Source: Smittia aterrima
Lineage: Eukaryota > Arthropoda > Insecta > Diptera > Chironomidae
Direction: 5' to 3'
Assembly (NCBI GenBank): GCA_033063855.1
Contig: CP093830.1
Location: forward strand, 15,190,854 to 15,254,853
Length of the DNA: 64,000 bases
In this document: one piece after another, positions 1 to 13,973 of the stretch
Layout: every line of letters starts with the position of its first letter
Numbering within the stretch: position 1 is the first letter of the stretch
Position numbers and translations under genes: made by a program
Notes under the pieces: model-generated
What the model was told of the DNA's origin: nothing
The model's database searches: none
What the model saw: the letters and a program-made list of their open reading frames with translations, nothing else

Positions 1-3000
1 AAAACAATTTTCCAGCTCGAACAGAAAAACTTTTTCTCAAAAAGGTAATTAAAATTAACTGAAACTTTTTCCTTATTGTTTTTAATTTTTATTCAAGTTT
101 TATTTCGAAACAACAAAACGAAGAATAAGAAATTGCGACAATCTTTCTTGCTTTCTACTCGAGGCTATAGAATGTCGGCAGGGAAAAAATGAAATTGCTA
201 AAAATTGCTTCATTATTCAACAATTTAAATCAACTTTTCTCTTAATATTCATTTCATTGCCGAGCTCTTGACAGTGGAGAAATTTCGCACGATTCGTTTT
301 TCCTCTGAGCAAGTCACAGCAACATAGAAATTATGTTGTTGCTGAAATGTGAAACAGCAGCTTTAAAAGCTTCCAGAGCTTGAAAAGTGAGTAATCTCAT
401 TTTAACAGAGCTTAAAACAAAAAGCTTTTACTTCATTTGTTTCCTTCAATTTGTTTCAGAATTACGTCACTTTTTTTTTGCTTTCATTTAACAAAGATAA
501 TTTATATTATTGATGGTGGATATTTTAATCAATCAATTAAATTAGTTTTGAAATCTTTTGACAAAACCTTCAGACGTTTCCCTTTGTTTTTCGAATAAAC
601 ATTCTTTTGTTTGTTTCACACACTCATACGACTCTTTTTAGTAATTGCAATTTACTCTTGTCATAAAATAGGCTGGTTGAAAAATCCTCGTAATACGAAG
701 AGATTATTAAGCTTTATATCGCTGTGTGTATAATCAGATAATTCGAAAACAATGACTGCTAATATTTGGAGCTTTTACGCTCTGCTTTTCAAACGACTTG
801 TGATGGAATCGAGAAAAAAAGGTTTAAATTCTGTCATTTTCAAAAGCTTTTGAACATGCTGAACACGAATTTTGAAATTTTAATGTTTCAGTGAGTTAAC
901 GCGACACGATAACAAGCAACGAGCAGCAAGTAAATTATTTACGTATTCCCAATTTGCAATTCTTCGCATAAATCGTGAGCTTTTTCTCGTCGTCTCTGGA
1001 GTAAACACACATGAGTTTGAATCAAGCGTACCGCAGAAGACAGTTCACTAAATAAATTCTCGTGTGAACATGAACGATTGTGAATTAAATGCTTTTCAAT
1101 TCGTACGAAGAAACATTCAGAAAATCACATCAATTTTACTGTGATTACGTTTAATTCTGCTTGAAACTACGTGTGATAAAACCGCTTATTAAATTTCAGA
1201 TTTCTTCAGACAAGCGGGAACACGCTTACGGAATCCTCAATGACACTTTTAATTAATTTTGATTATTTGATGAGATGCGGGAAGCGGTGAAAATCTATTT
1301 CGGATTAGTGAACGATAAGAATTTTCCGCAAATTAAACTCTCACAATTCATAAACTCAATTAAACCGTCAGCGAAAATCCAATTAAGACTGTTGAAAACC
1401 CTTTGCCTTCAACAGAAATATCAAAATCCTTGCTCGCTCGACAGCGAGCTTCATGCAACTTTGTCGATATCAGATTGCACTGTTCCATAACAAAGGATGG
1501 CGAGCATCATTAACAACCTCGTCTTAATGAAATCATTTGTTCGGCGTGTTATAACAAGCATCTGTGATCTCAAAGGGAAACCTTTGGCACATCGAGTGCA
1601 AAGAGGGAAATGGAGACGGAAAGAGATATTTACCGCACACTACATAGTCTACTCGAGTGAGAATTGTAAAAGGATCTGTGAAGTTCCAACGTTGAGCAAA
1701 TATTGGATCAGCGAGGAAAATTACGGTATGGAAAAGTTTTTAATTAAAAATTACATAAAATTTATTTATTCTTCTTCATGTTTTTCCCAAGCTCGTCCGA
1801 TGTAATTATCGTCTTAACAAGGTAAGTTTACTCGACTGCTCTTTCCTTCTCCGCTTTGCGAAGTGTGATGACAAACAACCAATAATTTCCAAACGGGGAA
1901 CTCTCCTCGTTTGCTGAAATCGCAAGAGGTATCATTTGATGGTTTACACGCTCACGACTGACGAAAAGATTTTCTCTTGAACGATATTTCAAAGACATTC
2001 ATGATGTCAGAAGCAAAGAATCAAACCGTTGCGTGCTAAGACATCAAGTGTCTCCGTGTTTCTTCCACCTCTTGGCATATTTCGTTCGCTCTTGATGTAA
2101 ATGAAAATAAATTTCCTAAACCATTTTAATATGTATCTGTTTGATAGCATTTCACAATCAATTACACCGACTGCGTGCGACGTTTCTTCTCTAGGGACAA
2201 CTGAGGGTGTGTTATAAACTTTTCCCTTGCCTGCTTCATCTTTCTGTTGTTAATACGAAACTGTATCGACTTAAACGAGTTTTTCCCTCTTATATTTTGA
2301 TACCGCACGGTAATGCTCAACAACCATGTTTGGTTTGATTATGACATCGTTGAGTCTTTCATGGTCGTTCGCTTCAAGAAATAATTTAAACCGAAAACAA
2401 TTTTTAATCAAATTTCCCGAACTTTGAAATGATGCGATTTCTCGATGCGGAGATGATGTTAATGGGACTGAATTGAATTTTGGGTCCACGCCAATGTGTG
2501 TAGAGGATGAACTGATTCGATTAGAGAAAAATGTAATTATTTTCAAATATTTCTCTAGTCGAAGATTCATTATAACGGAGATTAAGTATTGAAACATGTC
2601 GCATGTTAATTCAATTCTCGGCGGAGATTATGCGATGCGTGCTTCTAATTTCAAATGTAACTTCCGGTAAAGGGACGCTCGAACGAATTTATCCTACGCC
2701 ATGCTGGAATTAATAAGATTTGTTTTAAGACTCTATTCATAAATAGCTGTTTAGACGCAGCTAGCAGATTCCGCAATTTGCGACCTTATGGCTGATAATG
2801 TTCCATTAAATCTTTGGTGGACTGTTTTGGACACATAGTAAGCTGTTTAAAACAAAAAGCTTAAAGCTTATGATTGGTGTCTTTTTTAAATTTTCAGATC
2901 TAATTTACCTCATTTGCATTTTCCAGTTTAATCCCGGTGTAAATCATTTTCAATTCTCATCCACAAGTTTCGCAGCTCATTCAATTTTCCTGAGCATTCT

Positions 3001-5950
3001 AATGGCGACCACAGCGTTGAAATCTTTTTTAATAAATCATCATCAGAAAAGCTTTCGACGAAATTATTCAAACTCTTTGACCAGCGTACGGAATAATCCC
3101 CTCTGAATCATAAATAAACTATTTTCTATCATCTGCTGTACGTGAATGTTGCCATGAAAGTTTTATTTGCACAAGTGGAGGTGAAGAGAGAAGGCAAGGA
3201 AAAAAAAACAGATTAGGTCGAACTAGGTCACACATTTTTCGACAATAATTAACGAATCCATTTGCGATTTTGGATTAGAAAAGGAAATATGTGCGGCAGG
3301 GCCTGCTCTTCCAATTTATGGGTTAAAGATTCAATGTTTTCACGAATTTGGCAAAGGTCTTGAAGGTTTTTTTGCAATAAGAGACAATCATAAGTTAAGG
3401 AAAGCTTGAAATTTTAAACAACGGAAAATCATTAACGTTCCGAAACTTCTTCGTGAATCCCAAGACACTTGGCATTTCGACATAAGGCCACTTAGAGCTA
3501 TTTCTCTTATTGCAAGTTGTGAATTAGATGAAAGCCTCTCTTAGTGGTTTTGTCAACTTCTCCCTCGACGTTCACAGAAACTAAATCCTCCTTTAAGCTT
3601 ATCTAAATTCAATTCACTTATCACTTAACACAAAGTAATAATTCACTTCTCTCTGCCAGTGGAGGCCAAAAATGAGATCCATTTAGAGAATTGGGGGATG
3701 AAGCGGTTTAATAAATGTGCGACACATCTTAAAAGTGCTAAATTCCCTATTTTCATCTCCGCTGCGGCTGCTTCCTCGTCTCCCACAGCCTGCCATCAAC
3801 GGGACGGATTAAATCTTTAGCAATTTTGCTCTGACATGAGAAATTGCAGATTAAAATTATTCTTATCACTCGTCGAGCTCTCTCTCGTGCTAATAAATTA
3901 TGAAAACATGAAAATCTTTCTGCTCCCTTTTTCAGTTGATAGTCTTCTTCGCCTTGTCTTGCATGCCGAGAATTGTAAAAATATTTCTCCAACAGTTGAA
4001 TCTGCAGAGTTGATTTTAAAAATTAGTTGAAATCTTTTATGTATTTAGAGGAGAACTGTGATGGCAGACAAGGATCCAACGAACTATGGTGGCGCAGTTT
4101 AATCCTATTAGCTTGAGTTTGCGTTCTAAAACACACAAGAAGATCGAGAGTTTCTGGTTTCACGCGCCAACAATGCGACAAACTTTTATACGGAATTATA
4201 AGCGAACGAGAAAATCTCTTGCCGTCGAACTGCAGCAGCATTACCAAGAAATTTATATTCTTTAATTTAATAAAATTCTCCACAACTTTCTATGAAGAGC
4301 TTCAATGAATGTTGGTGTCAGGATGATAAATTGATATCTCCAAGACAGTTTTGTTGAAGGAATCGCATTAATTGAGGAAACTTAGCTAATTGATTCTTTT
4401 TGTGATGAAAACTTGATAAACATGAAGAAATGATGAACTTAATTGACTTTATTGAGATGTAATTCTTTGCAATTTTCAGCGCAGATCCAATAAGTTACTT
4501 AAGTCAACATGATTACGAGAATTGTAGAAGTTTTTTTGCCTGTTACTGAAAACTTTTTAATAATTGACTTTTCGAAATTAAGTATAATTTCTTTTCTCCA
4601 CCAACAAAAAAAAATTAACAAAACCAATATTTTTCCTACAACAATTTTAATGTAATTGATGAACGAAGTCACATTCATTCAAATAAAAACAATACAGTTT
4701 CTGAAATTCAAGTTTTCTATTAAATATTCTCTTTTTTAAAATAAATTGAAATTTTCAAGCTTTTCGAGAGAATCAATTTTCGCAGTCAAATATTTGATTT
4801 CGATTTAACTCTTAAAATGTTAATTTGCGGTTTTTGTTGAAAGCGAAATGTTTCGAGAAGAGAAAACTTTTATTTCAATTTATATTCCATCATTCCGAGA
4901 ACTGAATTTAAATAATTCATCATGTCGAAAGCATGGATCACTAACGAGTAAGATTGCCATGACTTTACAACTTGTTTATTGGGGGCGAGGATAAGGATTT
5001 TTGTTGTTGGGACCTTTCCTCATCTTAATGTATTGCAGAGCTTTTGTTTTACAATCCGAATTTCCAACTCCAAGGGAGACACAGTCAGAGCGGGCGAAAA
5101 GAATTATAAATAATGCTGCAAATGTCAATTGTCTGCGAACAAGGCAGTTATATGGAGCAGAACTTTACGCACAGCAGCAATCATGGACAAAAACTTTTTG
5201 CTTTGTCACTGTTCTCAACACAACAACGAAAAAAAATCCTAACACAGGAGGGCAAACAAAGTTCCACAATGTCAGAAGCTTGGAAGCTCCAACGATAAAT
5301 TCTTCAACTCCGACTGTTCATTTAAGTTCAAAACAGTGTTACGGCTTTCTGAGCCTTAGTTGCGACAGTATTATAGCACACGCCAGGGGGAAAATAAGAC
5401 AATAATTTCAAAAAATTAAACTTCCGCCTTTTATTCGTCCCTTGCATGTCTCGACACGAAACGATAAAAACCGCCACGCCAAAAAAATCCACAAAATATG
5501 AAAGAGTGGCGAGCTTAGAGGCGAAAAAAAATAATTCTTGTTAGAAAGTTTCGGATGGCGTCAACCTAATTACAGAATAAAGACGGAAATAATTCCTCCA
5601 GTCCTATACTAAAGAGGAAGCAAAGGCAAAGCGTTAAACCGTCGGAAAGAAAAGCAGACAAAGCCAATAAACATGCTGTTTCCCACAGAATTCTCAGACT
5701 CGCTTCATGATTCTTCCACAAAGTAATTTGTAGTAGCTGCGATCTCATTCTTACTCGCAAAATTATTCCCGTGAATAATAAAACGATTCCCATCCACCCA
5801 CGCGTTTCATTGTCTTTCTCGTGATTTAACCGCTATATCATATCTAATTGGGTCATTCTTGTGTCTCCAGCATAAGACAATTGAAAGGAGAATGAAGAAT
5901 AATCTCCAGAGACTTTAGAAATCTGAAATTCAAGGTTTGGTAAATAAATT
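1..5950. other. No supportable gene; AT-rich non-coding stretch
   Basis: I see no convincing coding exon, RNA gene or mobile element here. Open frames exist on both strands up to about 130 codons, but several begin at TTG rather than ATG. None shows a recognisable domain, and none is flanked by splice sites that extend it. The right end runs into the 3' UTR of the FAM184-like gene: an AATAAA polyadenylation signal on the minus strand lies at 5951-5956. The region may hold distal regulatory DNA or intron of a gene outside the window. Confidence 0.6.
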
Positions 5951-6099
5951 TTTATTCAACAATTGATTTTTTTTTTGATGATTACAAAAGAGAAGATGAA
6001 TTTGTTTTATAGAATAATTCGATTACCATAAAATTTTTGGCACTAAGGACAGCCATTTAAAAGGAAAAGCAGGAAACACTTAATGATAAAAAGACTTGA

Positions 6100-9000
6100 T
6101 TAATCTAACTCGTCGTAGGATGCATTTCCATTCGATACGATTTGAATATTCGCTGGTTCGATTGTGGAAATGACTTCGATGCGAATCTCTCGATTCTTTT
6201 CGTCCGGCGATGTCGGTGGCAAGACAACCACATCTGGAATATAAAATTCTTGATCGGAGATGAGGTGAGCTTCGGAAATTTCCTCCATTGATTTGTCCTT
6301 TGTGGTATAATCAGGACTTTCAGGAACAAGCTCGACCATGACGCCATTTTGCTGACTGTGCAGTTCCGATTCAAAGTCTTGGTCTTGGCTCTTCTTTGCA
6401 TTTTCACGCTCTTCACGAATCTGCTGCTCGTACAACTCATTCTCGTTTTCTTCTTCGTAAATGATTGTCTTGATGAGGGGTGGAGGTTTCATTCTCTGCT
6501 GCTGGTCCCGTTCATGATTTGCACTTTGCTTTGTCTGTTGTGGTTCAGCATGATGTCTCATTTGTGGTTGGTCATTATCATTGGAATTTCCATTAATATT
6601 TGCGCTGTTCTTATTGATATTCATGTTTTTGTTGTTTCTATTGCCTTTGTTCTTCTTTGATTGATTAGTGTTCTGTTGATTGGTTTGGTTTTGATGATTT
6701 TGCTGAAGTTGAAAATCTCTGAGCTGTTCAGTTAAATAGAAAATATCTTTCTCCTGAGAATCGACGACAGATTTGAGTTCATCGATTTGCCTCAAGTCCT
6801 CAGGGCGCGGGTCTCGTCTCTCATAACGCATTCGCATTTCCTCAAAGCTAAAAGTATAAGAAGCAAAAATTAAAGTTCATGAGCTTACGAAATTTCTTGG
6901 CGAAAGCTTTGATGAAATTTTAAGTTTCTTGTCTCGTTTGGAAACTTTGTTTGCCTTTAAAATGAGAGCTCAATGTAACTTTATAAACTCTTTGAGTTCA
7001 CAGTGAGAAAGCTTTCGAAAAGTTTTAATCCAACTTTTGAAACGAATCGTATGACGCTCATGAAAAAACATTTTAAAACGATGAGTTAGCAAGAAATGAA
7101 ATTGTGAGAACAAACATTGATAGCAACTGTGAAACAGATCCGACATTGATTTACTTACAGTTTAGTGAGGCATATACATTTTCGTCTTAATGTGTCGATC
7201 TCCTGAGAGTTTGAAACGTCGCGTGTATCATTGCGAGCTTTCTCAAGATCAAATTGATCCTTTACGTCCATCAGTTGACGTTGTTGCTTAAGTTTAAGAG
7301 CACTGAGCGAATATTTATGGAAGATAGGGAAAGAGAGAGAGAGAGAGGGGAGAAGGAATAACGAAGAACAGATAAAAACAGTAATATTTACGATTAACAA
7401 ATTAAATAAACGAAAAGTCATTTTTATAGTCGAGACATTTGATACGAAACGAGTTTTTTCGGTTGCACAGAGTAAGAGACAGACAGAGATAGTTTTTTTT
7501 TACCATAAGTAGCAGAAGTCGTGGAGTTGTGCTCACCTCAGTTTATTATCTGCATCTTCTATTCGTATTCTGAAACGATTCTCCGCAGACAGCAAAGCCT
7601 CTTCCTTCTCGTGAACTAACTGCTTCCATTGCTCGTCTTAAATAAAGCGATAAAAAGAGACGACGAGAGAAATTATGAAATAATTTACAATCAAAACTTT
7701 CTTTATGGGAACATTTACCCATTTCTCGCTTGTGCTTTCCCTGCAATGTTTCCGTTGTTAACGTAATTTCGTTGGCAAACTCTTCTTTAATTTGCTCCAA
7801 CGATCTGTAAAAGCTCGCTTTTATTTGTTCCTTCTCACGTTTATGTTCTCCTTTAATTTCCTCTGTCAAATAGTCATTCAATTAAGATTTCTCTGTTCTA
7901 CTGTTCTCCCAGAGGAGACGAGCAATCAAGGAGGAAGATTCCTTTCTCTTTTAATGATCTTACCAATTAAGTCCGAGTGGAGTCTTAGTTGTCGCTCAAG
8001 CTCTGACTGGTGTCTATCTGACTCCTTCTGATGCTCACGTTCTCTCCGATCCAAGTATGCCCTGTTCTCTAACAACTGATTGTCTGCCTTCGTTTGAGTC
8101 TCTCGTAATTCTTCCTGTTTCACATTAAGCTGAAGTTTAAGTGCGGCAATCTAAAACGAACGACGAGGTATATTGCAGAAGCTTTTTAATTATAGGATTA
8201 AACATCTCACTTCATCTAAGAGAGTTCTCTCTTGCTGTTTAAATTTCGTTGTTAGTACTTGAACCTCGAGAAGATTCTCCTCTTTCTGCTTGTGCAAAGC
8301 TGAATTTCTTTCGTCTAAGTGAACTTGCTCGAGCTCCAATGTTAGCCTCGACATTTCACAAAAAAGACGATCTTCCCATTCAATCGCAGCTTCTCCACGC
8401 GCAATCTCCACGCGGTTGATGCATGAACGTTCTTTTTCACTCAATTGACTGAAAGACATTTGGAAGTTTATTGACGTTATAAAAAACTTGACGAGCGAAG
8501 ACAAACTCACTAAGAACAGTCGCGCTTTATCTGGAGACAGCTATCGATTTCATCTTGTAATCGCCTCTTCAGAGTCGACAGCTCGGCTTTCAAGTCGTCT
8601 ATACGTTGCAGCATAGATGAGATTGAATCTTTCTGTTCTTGACTGAGGCCTCTAAGTTGATTTGCTTCTCGTTCACAAACTTTGAGGTTTTTAATTTCAT
8701 CACGCTGGGATTTTATAGTTTGTTTGTCGATCTGTGCTTGGTCTTTGAGACTCAACTTTTCACTTTCCGCTTTCTCGAGTTTCTCCTTGCACTGCTTCAT
8801 CATCGAACGCAACTTCCACTCACAATCTTCCATCAAATGTTCTTCCCTATCGCTGTTGACATTCCTGAGCTGTTCGAAGTCATGTTTCCACTTCGCAATA
8901 ATTTGTTCACGCTCATCAGTTGCGGTTTGCAGAATATCACGAAGCAATTTCTCCTGTGCCGTCAATTTATCCAAAAGCTCATCGCGTTCTTGTCGCAATT

Positions 9001-11908
9001 TCTCAACATCGACAGACGCTTGTGCGAGTTGAACATTGAGCGTACTTGCTAGAGATTGCATTTTCTGCAGCCTTGATACCGTCTCGATGTATTGTCGCTC
9101 CAGCAATACTGAAAATCCCGTCAATTACTCAAACTGTCACTCAATTAATCTGTCAATTTGTGCTCACCGTATTTGTCCTTTTCCTCTTCGGCCGACAAGT
9201 CTTGCCTCTCCTTGACTTTCTCCAACTGTTCATCTTGAAAACGTAATCGCTGTCGTACGCACTCGCCTTCCTTGTTGGTAGCTTCTAATTCAGATTGAAG
9301 GCCTTTTTTTCGCGACAGTGACCGCCAAATAGAAAACGATTGAGAAACGATAACAAAAACCAAATGAAATATCAACGAAATGAAGCCAAATAGAACTTTT
9401 GCAATACTTTTAAACTCTCGACTCTCGGCAGAACCCATTGAACGTTTATCGCGACTAATCCATTCTCGCTCGATAATTAATTGAAAATTTTAGCAACGCA
9501 ATAAATTGAGAAATCGTGAGGCTTCGTTGATTCAGCGCTAGAAACTTTCTTAGTTCAATAAAACCGAAGCAACGTCAATTCGGCATTGAATCAACGTCGA
9601 AACAAAGACTTTTTGTCGCTTCGAACTTCATCAAACACAAATTTACGCCTTGCACGATAAGTGAAAAAAAAATCAATCGAATTGCTTTGAGTTTAAAATT
9701 AGAAGAAAGAAACTTCGTCGAGAAAAGTTTCGTCTAATTCTAATAATAAACAAGTAAAATCTGACGCTCGACGAATTATTTATGCGAATAAACAATCAAT
9801 AAGAATTTTTAACTCGAGAATAAAAAGTTTTCCATTCGTGAAGGCAAAGCTTTTTCTTCTTAAAAAGCTTTACCGAATTTCCAGGAGGCCCAAATTATTC
9901 AGCATCCTCTAGGTTTTTTTTTATCTAGAGCATACAAGGTTTTCGATACTTACGGTCTACTGCTCCAGTCTTGATATCCAAATCACGCTGAAGCTCGTCA
10001 ATCTTCATACACAACTCGTTGACTTTTAATTGCATCTGGTCGACGATTTCAATCTGCTGGCTCGAAACTGAATTTCCGCTTCCATTATAATTGCTTGCTT
10101 GACTTCCCAAGTTCGCCCTGATTAATGATAAAATCATTAAGAGAGTGAGAAGGAGAGAAAAGGAAAAGTTAATTTGAATTCAAGAAAAAAAGGGAAAGAA
10201 ATTAAATTCGCTGTTCGCTGGAAAATTTATTTTCCCGACATGACATGATCGTGACGCAAATGAATCCTACATAACTTGTTGTCGAGAAAATTTATTTTCT
10301 TTAGCTGGAGAATCAAATTATCTCAATGGCGCGTTATATTTAGAAACGGAAAAAATTGAAATTTTCATCGTTCGATTTTTGTAAATAAGAATTAAATTAC
10401 ATTTCGTCATTTTGATGTTCGTAGAGACTAGTCTCTGCGACGATATCGGGCAAAGCGATTGTGTCCTCGCCAACCTGAAGATAAGAAGGTTTCACTGTCT
10501 TCGGAGCTGTCGATGGTTGGCTCGAGAAACTCGTATCCTCGCTACTGCTAAATGCACTTTCTTTTATGTCGTCAGTTTTGTTATCACTAAGTTGGCCTGT
10601 CCCGCCATCGTTCACACTTAAAATTATTTTGCCACATACGATATCTTTATTATTATTTTTGTTATCATTATTGAAGCTCGTGGAGAATGAACTTTCAGCA
10701 GACGACGACGACGATGTTTCAGATTCGCTACTATGCGACGTTAAAGTCGAGAGAATGCGAAGCTTTTGTTGCGTTTCATTAGGCAAATCTGCTGCTTCAT
10801 AAAAAATATCTTCGCTGCTGATAGTTTCTTCTTCATCATCTGAAAGCGATGATGCAACAGAGCGTGGTGGCGATGGCGCAAATGTAACTCGCTTAGCAGC
10901 GGATGGATTTCTTTGCAATGGAAATCCAACTTGTTGCGCCAAATGATGTTCATCATTTTTCACACCGCCAGCCACACTCGCCACTATTTTCTCATCATGA
11001 GCACTAACGATGTTTGTTGCTTCGCTCGCTGCTTCTACTGCTGATGTTTTCACATCCTCAGATGTGGCTATGTTATCGTTTTTGTTTTCTGGCTGGCTAT
11101 TAATAGAACACGAATCTTCATCATGAAGAACATTTTCACACGAAATACTGGCGGATTTTTCGGAATTTTCGACTGCAGATGCAGCAGTGTTGGGAGTTTG
11201 CGGCTCAGGGCTTTGTTCTATTTCGAATTTTGTCACATTTTCACTCGCCACCTCTTTAAAATTCTTTGACACATTTTCATCGTCTTTTTTCTGATTTTTC
11301 ACGATGTTTCTATTATGATTTTGTGGATAAGCTGGACCACTGCCGTTGCGCGGTTTATTTCGATTACGTCCTCGTCCCATCACTTCAACAACTGAATTGT
11401 GCGCTGAATTGTTATTTGAATCGTTGCCAGGAGCTGTTAAACATTTTTGATCGATGGTTGATGATGCAACGAAAAGAGTTTTGTTCGGCAGATAGCAATT
11501 GATCGGTGTAGTCGCTAGTCTGCCCGCGTATTCAATGGATTCATTGAGAAAGTAACTTGTTCTCTTCGCATCGCGATACTGATCGTAGTTTTGATGTTTT
11601 TGTTCTGCGCATGTGTCCGAAGGCAGCACATTTGTCTTGTCACGCTCGTTAACAAGCTCTGCTGATCTATTTTTACTGCGATCTTCGTCGTCGATGTAAG
11701 CGAGGGGCGCGCTGGCTGTGTGCGAATTTACATTTTGCTGTTCTCGTACATTGACATCACTTTGACGTTTTACTTCTAAGGTTTGATGCAAGGAGGCTTG
11801 TTGCCTCTCTATTGCAAGTTGCATGTTAAGTGAAATTTTGCTTTCATTGTTATTGTTGTTATTATTGGAAGTTGGCTTAGATTTATTTCGACGGAAGAAG
11901 CTGAACAT
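6100..11908 (-). CDS. FAM184-like coiled-coil protein (10 coding exons, about 1321 aa)
   Basis: Exons (minus strand, 5' to 3'): 11908-10401, 10117-9954, 9302-9168, 9108-8511, 8448-8211, 8150-7964, 7862-7719, 7636-7537, 7302-7159, 6847-6100. All nine junctions agree in phase and give 3966 nt. Residues 1-503 are low-complexity (Asn, Ser, Glu rich; start MFSFFRRNKSK). Residues about 510-1075 are almost continuous heptad coiled coil. The C-terminal exon opens with EEMRMRYERRDPRPEDLRQI followed by DELK, which closely resembles the conserved C-terminal motif of FAM184A/B (EEM..KY...RPED..I.ELK), then an Asn/Gln-rich tail. The ATG at 11908 is preferred because the open frame upstream has no ATG. The family's molecular role is poorly defined; a scaffold is inferred from the coiled coil. 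The exon 3 acceptor (9303-9304) has a weak pyrimidine tract. An AATAAA lies at 5951-5956. Confidence 0.7.
7328..7352. repeat. (GA)n microsatellite in an intron
   Basis: A short GA-rich tract lies within the intron between coding exons 8 and 9 of the FAM184-like gene (intron 7303-7536). It is a simple repeat with no other visible feature. Confidence 0.7.
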
Positions 11909-11924
11909 GTTTGAAACTCTCAAT

Positions 11925-13970
11925 TGCGTTTATAAAAAGATTTCTACAAGTCGAAAGTCCAAATCTCTCACAAAACAAAGGAAATAACGCAATCTTCAAA
12001 TTATTTCTAAGACTGTCGTTTCATCGAAATGAAGTCGTTTTCGAATCTAAAGAAGATAAAACCATTTTTAACGATTTCACATTAAATTCTGAAACAAGTC
12101 TGAAGGAAATATCTCGTAGGCCATATGTTATTGGTCATCTTCTTCTTTGTTTGTTTCAAAAATACTTTAAGAAAAAGATTAATTGAAAATTTCTGATATT
12201 ATCCCGATTAAAATAAATCATGACTTCGCGGCTTCCCAATTTTATTGAAAGGATTTCAAAAGTCTTAAATCAACTTCATCATTTGAAAAGTTTTTCTTGG
12301 GAAACAATAACTTGAAATTTTCTCTCGCGCTTAGACGAAAAGCAGAAAACAATTAATGGAAAAACTGTTTAAGCGCGAAGCCAAGATTTTTAAGTCAATC
12401 GATTTTTCAATGTTAAAAATAAATCTCATTTCTTGATGATTGGTTGAAAGCAACTTTCTTTGTTTAAATAAACAAGAAACGGTTGGCTATTTTGATCGCA
12501 TTGACGTATTTGCCGCGAAAATAACTTGACTTTTTAAATTTCGTCGCTCTTATGCATAGCCTACGAACTTTCCTTCAGGCACAAATTTTTTTAACTTCAT
12601 TTTGTCCTCACTATATTACATAAAATATCTTCAAATTCACTTCACTGTCGCGATTTTCCAAACTATCTGCTTGAGTGAATTTCTCGATTGATTTAACTAA
12701 TAGCTTCACGACTCATTAGCACCGCCCGATAGTCTAACTATGACTGAATCAAGAATCGGAAGTCTCACGGAAAAAGTTTTCCTCCTGACTGACTTTGCTT
12801 TATTGTGACTTTTTCCTCGACTTCCGTCTCGAGTTTTGCGAATAAATTTCGAGCGAAATTTTCCGCGTATCGTTAATGGCTATTCCACTCGTATTTCAAT
12901 CCGTAGCTCATTTGAAACTAAAAGAAATATTAAAAAATATCGTCAGACGAGTTTCCTCTGAGAAGTTTTTCTTTTTTTTATTTGCTGTTTTTCTTCAATT
13001 TCTTTAAACGTGGGCAGGCTTCATAAATTGTGTCAAACTCACCGAGAGCGAAGACCGGGAATTTCTCTTCGTGTCGTCGAATCTTGCAGTTTATTGAGCA
13101 ATCGGAATGTTTTTGATCGCGAGTTACTGACCTTTCTCAAATCACAATGTGACGAAATTTTCCGACAGACTCGCCGAAGCAAAATAAAAATATATGCGAG
13201 AAAGCATACGCTCAAACACGTTCTGCAATATTTATCTTGATCGTATTGCCACCCCCGGAAAACTGGACATTGACGTCAAATGGAAAATCATTGTGCGGCT
13301 CGTTTTGTTGATAAACAAAGTTGCCATTGAATCGAATATTAAAGCAAACAACTTTAGGCTTTAATAATGTTTCATTGAATTCATGACTCAAATATTTAAG
13401 TGACTCCATTTGGACTAAAACGATACAACTTTGAAAATTATTATTCGACTGTCATGTTCGTTAACATTTCAGTTTGCTTTATCTGAAAGTGAATTGCTAG
13501 AGTTGAGTAACTTTAGTAATTCGCAGTTCATAACGAGGAAAGACGAAAAAGCTTCGATGATGTATATTTGCGTCAGAGTTTCGAGTCGACACGAGAATCG
13601 AATTTTCTTTGAACAAAGAAAAAAGTTTTGTGTTTAAATCATCGATCTTTGTGATGACATTCGAATGTCAATTGAAATTTGGATATTTTCTTGCGACTTC
13701 CAAATTTAATTTCGACAAACATTAAACAACAAACTCAGACAAATTTCCTAGAAAATTCCGTATTGTTTTCCACAGACAATTCCCTCAGAATCACCCTAAT
13801 CTCTCGTTCTGTTTTGCTTTCTATGAAGTCATTAGACGAAAATTTTACAGAACACAAAGACACTTCGTTGAAGAGAGTTCTGTGAATGTGAATATATTTT
13901 CGCATACGATAAAAAAAACTTTTTTGAGAGAGAAAAACACTTGAATGTATCATCATGGATCGTTAAGAGA
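11925..13970. other. Upstream region of the FAM184-like gene; no gene seen
   Basis: This stretch separates the start codon at 11908 from the 3' end of the small acidic protein gene. It should contain the 5' UTR and promoter of the FAM184-like gene and the 3' UTR of the acidic protein gene. The open frames present are short, begin with non-ATG codons or lack splice support, and carry no recognisable domain. I see no mobile element or RNA gene. Confidence 0.5.
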
Positions 13971-13973
13971 AAA

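Noticed and set aside
1497..1805. 102-codon plus-strand frame starting MASIINNLVL
   Set aside because: It begins with a true ATG but shows no recognisable domain and no exon boundaries extend it.
5001..5405. 134-codon plus-strand frame
   Set aside because: It starts with TTG, not ATG, and has no domain or splice support.
8639..9052. 137-codon plus-strand frame opposite the FAM184-like coiled coil
   Set aside because: Antisense of a Glu/Lys/Leu-rich exon commonly stays open; the minus-strand exon is supported by splicing phases and homology.
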